DNA of 64,000 nt from Nocardia yamanashiensis NBRC 100130 (lineage in GTDB: Bacteria; Actinomycetota; Actinomycetes; Mycobacteriales; Mycobacteriaceae): contig NZ_BDCD01000019.1 of NCBI RefSeq assembly GCF_001613325.1, positions 1-64,000 on the forward strand, read 5' to 3'. The notes below the pieces were generated by a model. It did no database searches. It had not been told where the DNA came from and worked only from the letters and a program-made list of their open reading frames with translations. Each line of letters begins with the position of its first letter. The stretch's first letter is position 1. Positions 58,430 to 64,000 of this stretch are shown here, piece after piece. The translations under genes and the position numbers were made by a program.

Positions 58430-58531
58430 TGCGTGCGTTCCACGCCCGTGCGCAGGCTGCCACTACCCGATACCGTTCCGTCCCAGCCTCTTTCCGGCCG
58501 TGGCGGACCTTCGCGTAATCCACACCCGCGC

Positions 58532-59713
58532 TCAGGCGGCGGTGACGGGGGCGGGGGCGGCGATCACGCGGCGCCGGCGGCTCGGCAGCATCAGGGTCGG
58601 GTTGCGGACGCTCCAGGCGGCGCCCTTGCAGATCAGTTCCTTGATGCGGGCGCCCTTGCGGCCGAGGTCGACCTTCGCGGTCGGCTCGTCCTCCTTGGTC
58701 ACCTTCTGCACGATGGCATCGTGGCGGCCCAGGCTGATGCACTGGCTGTTGTAGCCGATCGGGGCGTCCGGAACCGGGCGGCCGGTCAGGCGCGCGGCGA
58801 TCGCGTCACCGCCCAGCCACGCCATCGGGGAGGCGGTGGCGCAACCCATGCGCAGCGTCTTGCCGCCCACGCCCGCCGCGTGCGCGGCATCGCCGACGGC
58901 GTAGACATCCGGGTGCGAGACCGACCGCAGGGTGGCGTCGACGACGATCCGGCCGGCGTCCGACACGGTCAGGGTGCTGGCGGCCGCGATCTCGTGCACC
59001 GCGAAACCCGCTGTCCAGACCGTGATCCGGGCCGGGATCTCCGCACCCGACCGGGTGACCACACCGTCCTCGGTGACGCGGACGACATCGGCGTCCTCGT
59101 GCACGGTGATGCCGAAACGCTCGAACGCGGCCCGCAGGTGCGCCTGCGCCTTCTCGTTCAGCCAGTCGCCGACCCCGCCGCGCGCGGCCATCACGACCCG
59201 CAGATCCGGTCGCGCCTCGGCGATCTCGGTGGCGGCCTCGATGCTGGTCAGGCCGCCGCCGACGATCAGCACGGTCTCCCCGGCGGCCAGTTCGCGCAGG
59301 CGCTCCCGCAGGCGCAGCGCGGCCGGCTTGCTCGCCACGTGGTGGGTGTACTCGGCGACGCCCGGCACCCCGAAGTCGGCGACGGTGCTGCCCAGGGCGT
59401 AGACCAGGGTGTCGTATTCCAGGGTCGCGGCGCCGTTCTCGTCGGCGATCGCGACGGTCTTGCGATCCGCGTCGACCGCGCGCACCCGGGCGATCCGGAC
59501 CTGAACGCCGGTGCCCGCGAACAGCTTCCGCAGCGGGCGCACCGGCAGGTCCTGTCCGGTCGCGACCTGGTGCAGGCGGACCCGCTCGACGAAATCGGGA
59601 TCGGCGTTGACGACGGTGATCTCGACGTCGTCGCGGTGCAGGCGCTTGGCCAGGCGGCCGGCGGTGATGGCTCCGGCGTATCCGGCGCCCAGGACGACGA
59701 TGCGGTGCTTCAT
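58532..59713 (-). CDS. NDH-2-like NAD(P)/FAD-dependent oxidoreductase
   Basis: 393 residues. FAD loop IVVLGAGYAGAITAGRLAKR at the start, NADH loop VLIVGGGLTSIEAATEIAEA near 163, and FAD-binding DVYAVGDAAHAAG near 279. The type II NADH dehydrogenases have this layout, but the C-terminal membrane anchor is not obvious and the end is basic (SRRRRVIAAP). It lies downstream of an ECF41 sigma factor (81-base gap), a setting in which such oxidoreductases are often the sigma target. Confidence 0.85.
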   Translation of the reverse strand: MKHRIVVLGAGYAGAITAGRLAKRLHRDDVEITVVNADPDFVERVRLHQVATGQDLPVRPLRKLFAGTGVQVRIARVRAVDADRKTVAIADENGAATLEYDTLVYALGSTVADFGVPGVAEYTHHVASKPAALRLRERLRELAAGETVLIVGGGLTSIEAATEIAEARPDLRVVMAARGGVGDWLNEKAQAHLRAAFERFGITVHEDADVVRVTEDGVVTRSGAEIPARITVWTAGFAVHEIAAASTLTVSDAGRIVVDATLRSVSHPDVYAVGDAAHAAGVGGKTLRMGCATASPMAWLGGDAIAARLTGRPVPDAPIGYNSQCISLGRHDAIVQKVTKEDEPTAKVDLGRKGARIKELICKGAAWSVRNPTLMLPSRRRRVIAAPAPVTAA

Positions 59714-59794
59714 GGTGGTGCTCCTGTCTCGGTGGGTTCGGTACTTGAACCGGACAGGGTCACGAATGCTGACAGCGGCCGACTGTGATATGGG

Positions 59795-60754
59795 TCACCG
59801 TATTTCGGGCAGGGGTTCCCCGTGCTCGGCAGCGGCCCACTGGCGGTTGGCGTAGGCCAGTTTTTCCGGGTTGACGTGCGCGTGGATGGCGGCGATGCCG
59901 TCGGTGGTGGCCTGCATGACCACCATGCCGACGATCCGGTCCGCGTGCACCAGCACCAGCGCGGGCATGCCGTTGACGATCTCCGCGTACATGGCGGGAT
60001 TGCCGCCCAGCTTGTTCCAGGTGCTGTTCGTCGGCTTGACAGCCATCCGCACGAACCGCGCGATACGGTCCGCGCCCAGCAGCGGCCGGCTCAGCGTCGG
60101 GATGAAACCGCCGCCGTCGCCGATGATGGAGGCGTCGTCGGTGAGCAGCCGCACCAGCATGTCGGTCTGGCCGGTGACCGCGGCGGTCAGGAACTCCTCC
60201 ACGATCCGCCGGGCCGCGGCCTGGTCGACCTCGATGCGCGCCCGCTCCATCGACAGATGCTGTTTGGCGCGGCGATACACCTGCTGGCAGTTGCTCTCGG
60301 TGATGTCGAGCAGTTCGGCGACCTCCTGATGCGAGTAGCCGAACGCCTCGCGGAGCACGTACACCACGCGCTCCTTGGCGGTCAGCCGCTCCATCAGCGT
60401 GAGCATGGCGATGGACACCGATTCGCGCTGCTCCACGGTGTCGGCCGGGCCCAGCATCGAGCCGCCGGCCAGCACCGGCTCCGGAAGCCATTCGCCCACA
60501 TAGGTTTCCCGGCGGGCGCGAGCGGAGGTGAGCTGGTTGAGGCACAGGTTGGTGAGCACCTTGGTCAGCCACGCCTCGGGCGTCTCCACGTACTCGCGGT
60601 CGGCGGCCTGCCAGCGCAGGTAGGTTTCCTGCACCGCGTCCTCAGCATCGCCGGCCGAGCCCAGCAAGCGATAGGCGATCGCCTCCAGGCGGGCCCGGGA
60701 GCCTTCGAACACATCCGCCTCACGCGTGAGCAACATGCCGACATCGTCTGCCAT
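59795..60754 (-). CDS. ECF41 family sigma factor (SigJ-like)
   Basis: 319 residues from ATG at 60754. Sigma region 2 (RLEAIAYRLLGSAGDAEDAV, then QETYLRW) and region 4 (YVLREAFGYSHQEVAELL). The linker holds WLPEP, and a fused SnoaL-like C-terminal domain carries DGGGF and NPEKL, the ECF41 signature stretches (usually DGGGK and NPDKL). That domain regulates the sigma without a separate anti-sigma factor. The next gene, an oxidoreductase, is a likely target. Confidence 0.9.
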   Translation of the reverse strand: MADDVGMLLTREADVFEGSRARLEAIAYRLLGSAGDAEDAVQETYLRWQAADREYVETPEAWLTKVLTNLCLNQLTSARARRETYVGEWLPEPVLAGGSMLGPADTVEQRESVSIAMLTLMERLTAKERVVYVLREAFGYSHQEVAELLDITESNCQQVYRRAKQHLSMERARIEVDQAAARRIVEEFLTAAVTGQTDMLVRLLTDDASIIGDGGGFIPTLSRPLLGADRIARFVRMAVKPTNSTWNKLGGNPAMYAEIVNGMPALVLVHADRIVGMVVMQATTDGIAAIHAHVNPEKLAYANRQWAAAEHGEPLPEIR

Positions 60755-60814
60755 GCACACCCGGCGCGTCCACCCGCACCCGGTGTGACCTTCGAATTCG
60801 CGCGAGAATAAGGC

Positions 60815-60845
60815 TTGCTTGGAGTGCACTCCAGGTGGCTAGCGT
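60815..60845 (+). promoter_or_regulatory. MerR-type promoter with 19-bp spacer and palindrome
   Basis: -35 TTGCTT (60815-60820), 19 bases, -10 TAGCGT (60840-60845). The spacer begins in a perfect palindrome TGGAGTGCACTCCA (60820-60833). A 19-bp spacer with a dyad is the mark of promoters that MerR-family activators untwist. It drives the MerR-aldo/keto reductase pair. Confidence 0.8.
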
Positions 60846-60876
60846 TTGAGCTGTTCCGAGAGACAGGGGCGAGACC

Positions 60877-61344
60877 ATGGGCGCAACAGCGGCGGCGGAG
60901 ACGGTACAGCCGCACGGGGCCGACTACGAGCGGCCGCGGTATTCGATCGGGGAGGTCTCCGAGCGGAGCGGGCTGACCCGCGACACGCTGCGCTGGTACG
61001 AGCGGATCGGGTTGATGAACTACGTGGGCCGGGATCACTCCGGGCAGCGGCGGTTCAGCGATCGCGATATGGATTGGCTCGAGCTCATCGGGCGGCTGCG
61101 GCGCACCGGCATGTCGGTGGCCGACATGGTGCGGTACGCGGAGCTGGTGCGGGAGGGCGAATCGACCTTCCCGGAGCGGCTGGCGATGTTCCGGCAGACC
61201 CGCGCGGACGTGCTCGCCCAGATCGAGGAACTGAAGCAGACCGTCGCCGTGCTCGACTGCAAGATCGCCCTGTACGAGGGCAATCCGGCGGCCGACTGGC
61301 GAGTCGTGTCGAAACAGGCTGCTAGCGAAGGGGTTCAGGCATGA
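60877..61344 (+). CDS. MerR family transcriptional regulator
   Basis: 155 residues. N-terminal winged helix: YSIGEVSERSGLTRDTLRWY then ERIGLM, followed by RRFSDRDMDWLELIGRLRRT and the long dimerisation helix (VLAQIEELKQTVAVLDCKIA). One cysteine only (VLDCKIALYE), so it is not a metal sensor of the CueR/ZntR class; it resembles the regulators found with aldo/keto reductases. It overlaps the aldo/keto reductase start and is preceded by its own likely target promoter. Confidence 0.88.
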   Translation: MGATAAAETVQPHGADYERPRYSIGEVSERSGLTRDTLRWYERIGLMNYVGRDHSGQRRFSDRDMDWLELIGRLRRTGMSVADMVRYAELVREGESTFPERLAMFRQTRADVLAQIEELKQTVAVLDCKIALYEGNPAADWRVVSKQAASEGVQA

Positions 61345-62354
61345 CCAATACCCAGGCTCTTCCCACCACCGCCCTCGGACCGGACGGGACCCGGGTGGGC
61401 GTCCAGGGGTACGGGGCGATGGGGATCAGCGAGTTCTACGGGGACAGCGATCTGGCGGAATCGCGGGCGACGCTGGAGCGGGCGCTCGAACTGGGCGTGA
61501 CGCTGTTCGACACCGCGGATGTGTACGGGGCCGGGCACAACGAGGAGTTCCTCCGCGATTTCGTGCGCGCCAATCGCGAGAACATCGTGCTGGCAACGAA
61601 ATTCGGGATCGTGCGTAAGGCCGAGGATCCGGCGTATCGCGGGACGGACAACTCACCGGAGTACATTCGCTCGGCCGTGGACGCGAGCCTGCGGCGGCTC
61701 GGCATCGACGTCATCGACCTGTACTACATGCACCGCAAACAGCCGGGGGTGCCGGTCGAGGACACCGCCGGGGTGCTCGGCGAACTCGTCGCGGCGGGCA
61801 AGGTGAAGCAGATCGGGCTGTCCGAGGTGACGGGCGCGGAACTGCGCGCGGCGCACGCGGTGCATCCGATCGCGGCGGTGCAGTCGGAATGGTCGCTGTT
61901 CTCCCGCGACGTGGAGAACACCGTGGTGCCCGCGGCGGCCGATCTCGGCATCACCTTCGTGCCGTATTCGCCGCTGGGACGCGGATTCCTGACCGGGGCC
62001 GCCCCGATCGGCGAACTCCCGGAAGGCGATATCCGCCGCACCATGCCGCGTTTCACCGGCGACAACGCGGACCGCAACGCCGCCCTCCTGGCCCCGCTCC
62101 GGGCGATCGCCGAAGCCCGCGGCCTCACCCCGGCCCAGGTGGCACTGGCCTGGGTGCACGCCCGCTCGGCCGTGCACGGACTGCCCGTCGTGCCGATCCC
62201 CGGCACCCGCAGCCGGACCCGGGTGGCGGAGAACATCGCGGCCGCGACGGTGGAACTCACCGCCGATGAGCTGGCCACCCTCGAACCGATCGCCGGCCAG
62301 GTCGCCGGAAACCGCTACGCGGACATGAACTTCACCGCGGTCGGTCGCGAATAA
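61341..62354 (+). CDS. Aldo/keto reductase
   Basis: 337 residues; ATG overlaps the MerR stop (ATGA). Beta/alpha barrel with the catalytic tetrad: Asp and Tyr in LFDTADVYGAGHNEE, Lys in VLATKFGI, His in YYMHRKQPG. C-terminal NADPH pocket PIPGTRSRTRVAENI. Closest type: YajO/AKR13-like bacterial enzymes that reduce aldehydes. The MerR partner suggests induction by a reactive carbonyl, an inference from the family. Confidence 0.92.
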   Translation: MTNTQALPTTALGPDGTRVGVQGYGAMGISEFYGDSDLAESRATLERALELGVTLFDTADVYGAGHNEEFLRDFVRANRENIVLATKFGIVRKAEDPAYRGTDNSPEYIRSAVDASLRRLGIDVIDLYYMHRKQPGVPVEDTAGVLGELVAAGKVKQIGLSEVTGAELRAAHAVHPIAAVQSEWSLFSRDVENTVVPAAADLGITFVPYSPLGRGFLTGAAPIGELPEGDIRRTMPRFTGDNADRNAALLAPLRAIAEARGLTPAQVALAWVHARSAVHGLPVVPIPGTRSRTRVAENIAAATVELTADELATLEPIAGQVAGNRYADMNFTAVGRE

Positions 62355-62362
62355 CACAGTCC

Positions 62363-62403
62363 CCCTCGTCATCCCGGCATGCTTTCAGCCGGGATGACGA
62401 GGG
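62363..62403. terminator. Perfect 16-bp hairpin, also a possible dispersed repeat
   Basis: CCCTCGTCATCCCGGC pairs with GCCGGGATGACGAGGG around a 9-base loop. It lies between the convergent aldo/keto reductase and dioxygenase genes. A degraded relative of the left arm and loop is at 31366-31395, which suggests a dispersed extragenic palindrome rather than a private terminator. Confidence 0.7.
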
Positions 62404-62409
62404 TGCGGT

Positions 62410-63210
62410 TCAGCCCAGTTGGATGGAGCGCTTCGCGAGGCCGAGCCAGAAGCCCTCGATCGGGGTGCGCTGCGCATGCAGGTCGGATTCACCGGCGCCG
62501 AGGGTGACGAACAACGGGGCGAAATGTTCGATGCGCGGGTGCGCACGCAGCGCGGCCGGGGCGGTGTGGCGGAAGTTCAGCAGGGCGTCGATATCGCCCG
62601 CGCGCAACACTTCCCGGCCCCAGTCGTCGAATTCGCGGGACCAGCCCGGGGCCTCGTCCGGGGCCGCGCCGAAGTCGGCTTCGCGGAGATTGTGGGTGAA
62701 GAAGCCGCTGCCGACGATCAATACGCCCTCGTCGCGGAGCGGAGCGAGGCGGCGGCCGAGGTCGTAGAGGCCGACCGGATCCAGGGTGGGCAGGGAGATC
62801 TGGAGGACCGGGATATCGGCGTCGGGGTACATCTCGACCAGGGGGACGTAGGCGCCGTGGTCGAGGCCGCGGTCCGGGGCATCGTGCACCTCGTGACCCG
62901 GACGGGCAAGCAGGGCACGGACTTTCGCGGCCAGTTCGGGCGCGCCGGGGGCGGCGTATTGCACCTGGTAGTAGTGCTCGGGGAAGCCCCAGAAGTCGTA
63001 GACCAGCGGCACGGTGGTGGTCGCGCCGAGCGTGACCGGCGCGTCCTCCCAGTGCGCGGAGACCATGAGAATGGCTGTGGGTCTGGGCAATTCGGCCGAC
63101 CAGGCGGCGAGCTGCCCCGGCCAGACCGGATCGTCGGCCAGGGGCGGCGCGCCGTGGCTCAGGTACAGCACCGGCATACGCGCCGGATCACGAGTCACTG
63201 TGTCGGACAT
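62410..63210 (-). CDS. Class III extradiol dioxygenase, LigB/DODA type
   Basis: 266 residues. Metal-binding His in VLYLSHGAPP near 19, catalytic or ligand His in MVSAHWED, a ligand region LDHGAYVPLVEMYP near 120, and SGFFTHNLRE near 174. The fold and length match the small 4,5-DOPA-dioxygenase-like enzymes. They open the ring of catechols next to a hydroxyl. No transporter or downstream catechol pathway is near. It lies 50 bases after the GTP cyclohydrolase gene. Confidence 0.85.
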   Translation of the reverse strand: MSDTVTRDPARMPVLYLSHGAPPLADDPVWPGQLAAWSAELPRPTAILMVSAHWEDAPVTLGATTTVPLVYDFWGFPEHYYQVQYAAPGAPELAAKVRALLARPGHEVHDAPDRGLDHGAYVPLVEMYPDADIPVLQISLPTLDPVGLYDLGRRLAPLRDEGVLIVGSGFFTHNLREADFGAAPDEAPGWSREFDDWGREVLRAGDIDALLNFRHTAPAALRAHPRIEHFAPLFVTLGAGESDLHAQRTPIEGFWLGLAKRSIQLG

Positions 63211-63260
63211 GGATTTTCCTTCCGGTCGGCGATGCCGCGCCACGGGATCGGGGCGAGTGA

Positions 63261-63902
63261 TCAGCCCGCCAGGGTGATGGTGTGCCCGGTGTGCTCGACC
63301 TTCGCCCGCAGATAGCGGAGATTCGAGGCGTTGACGTGCACGCCGGTCGGGACGGTGGCGCGCACGGTCACGCCGAGCGCGTCCAGCTGCCGCCCCTTGT
63401 CCGGATTGTTGGTCAGCAAATCGAGGGCGTCGATGCCGAGCGCGCCCAGCATCTGCGCGGCAGCCGTGTAATCGCGGGCGTCCTCGGGCAGTCCGAGCGC
63501 GGTATTGGCCGCGTAGGTGTCGAGACCGGAATCCTGCAGCGCGTAGGCGTCGAGCTTGTTGTACAGCCCGATATCGCGGCCCTCCTGACGCAGGTAGAGC
63601 AGCACGCCGCCGGTCTCGGCGATGCGCTCCACGGCTTCCCGCAATTGCGGACCGCAATCGCAGCGGGCCGAACCGAAGACATCGCCGGTGAGGCATTCCG
63701 AATGCAGCCGCACCAGCGGCGCATTCGCACCCGGCGCGCGGAAGTCGCCGGGTTCGCCGAGGATGAGGGCGAGATGCTCGCGCCCGTCGCTCAGCCCGTC
63801 GAAGGTGACCGCCTCGGCGGCGGTCGAGTAGCCGTCGGCGAAGGTCAGCGGGATCCGCACGCGGGTGCGGACGCTCGCACTGACGATGCTCGTGGTGCTC
63901 AT
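63261..63902 (-). CDS. GTP cyclohydrolase II family protein, stand-alone
   Basis: 213 residues from ATG at 63902. The GTP cyclohydrolase II zinc site is SECLTGDVFGSARCDCG, followed by the catalytic RQEGRDIGLYNKLDAYALQ stretch and a LLTNNPDKGRQL region. GCH II opens GTP for riboflavin or deazapurine precursors. The fused DHBP synthase domain of RibA/RibBA is missing and no rib genes are present, so this is probably a secondary copy serving a special pathway. It precedes the dioxygenase on the same strand. Confidence 0.85.
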   Translation of the reverse strand: MSTTSIVSASVRTRVRIPLTFADGYSTAAEAVTFDGLSDGREHLALILGEPGDFRAPGANAPLVRLHSECLTGDVFGSARCDCGPQLREAVERIAETGGVLLYLRQEGRDIGLYNKLDAYALQDSGLDTYAANTALGLPEDARDYTAAAQMLGALGIDALDLLTNNPDKGRQLDALGVTVRATVPTGVHVNASNLRYLRAKVEHTGHTITLAG

Positions 63903-64000
63903 GGCTGCTCCATGGGTCTCTGGGGACGCGTTCCGATCAACCAGAACCACCCCCGGCGGCCGGTTATTCCAATTCGAACAATCGGCGTTAACCTGGACTT

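Overview
This is a GC-rich, gene-dense stretch of an actinobacterial chromosome, most likely a Nocardia or a close relative in the Mycobacteriales. The evidence is the gene content: a str operon in the order rpsL-rpsG-fusA-tuf, KstR-type steroid-regulon operators, a mycofactocin-type glycosyltransferase, DUF3558 lipoproteins, a ferredoxin-fused FprB-like reductase and large NRPS genes. No rRNA, tRNA, CRISPR array, insertion sequence or phage gene was seen. Everything is read by eye from sequence; family names rest on recognised motifs, not on searches.

Region 1 (1-18.8 kb, minus strand). Two overlapping NRPS genes form one assembly line that runs off the left edge. The upstream protein (3849 aa) reads C-A-T-C-A-T-C-A-T-C plus a tail. 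The downstream one starts with a head piece, then A-T-C-A-T. The protein boundary falls inside module 4, between its C and A domains. The ~100-residue C-terminal tail of the first protein and the N-terminal head of the second are homologous to each other, and both look like a truncated start of an adenylation domain. The first C domain resembles EntF and the first A domain has the serine code, which hints at an acyl- or aryl-capped serine peptide. A GAF/winged-helix regulator gene lies upstream.

Region 2 (19-32.8 kb). A stand-alone MftF-like glycosyltransferase is divergent from a TetR gene and kshB. Then come a lytic transglycosylase-like protein, an AlkD-like protein, a DUF3761 lipoprotein, a low-complexity protein with a 12-residue tandem repeat followed by a short paralogue of its own C terminus, a secreted lipase, a TetR/SPW-repeat pair with two matching operators, a Rieske-type ferredoxin reductase, a DUF1330 protein and a glutamate-racemase-like protein.

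Region 3 (32.9-40.8 kb). This is the core str operon, two tandem DUF3558 lipoproteins, and hppD divergent from an Lrp/AsnC regulator.

Region 4 (41-47 kb, minus). A probable uptake and catabolism locus: amidohydrolase, ABC ATPase, permease, substrate-binding lipoprotein, 2-oxoglutarate/Fe(II)-type oxygenase and GntR regulator, with palindromes in front of the transporter.

Region 5 (47-64 kb). Mixed genes: a winged-helix protein, a quinone reductase, a Ser/Thr kinase, an acyl-ACP thioesterase, an FprB-like reductase with a KstR box, a SixA-like phosphatase, an NmrA/MFS pair around an operator-rich gap, an ECF41 sigma factor with an NDH-2-like oxidoreductase, MerR plus aldo/keto reductase behind a 19-bp-spacer promoter, and an extradiol dioxygenase with GTP cyclohydrolase II. 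Three KstR-like boxes sit at or near three redox-partner genes (kshB, the ferredoxin reductase and the FprB-like gene), so steroid-linked electron transfer is a thread through regions 2 and 5.
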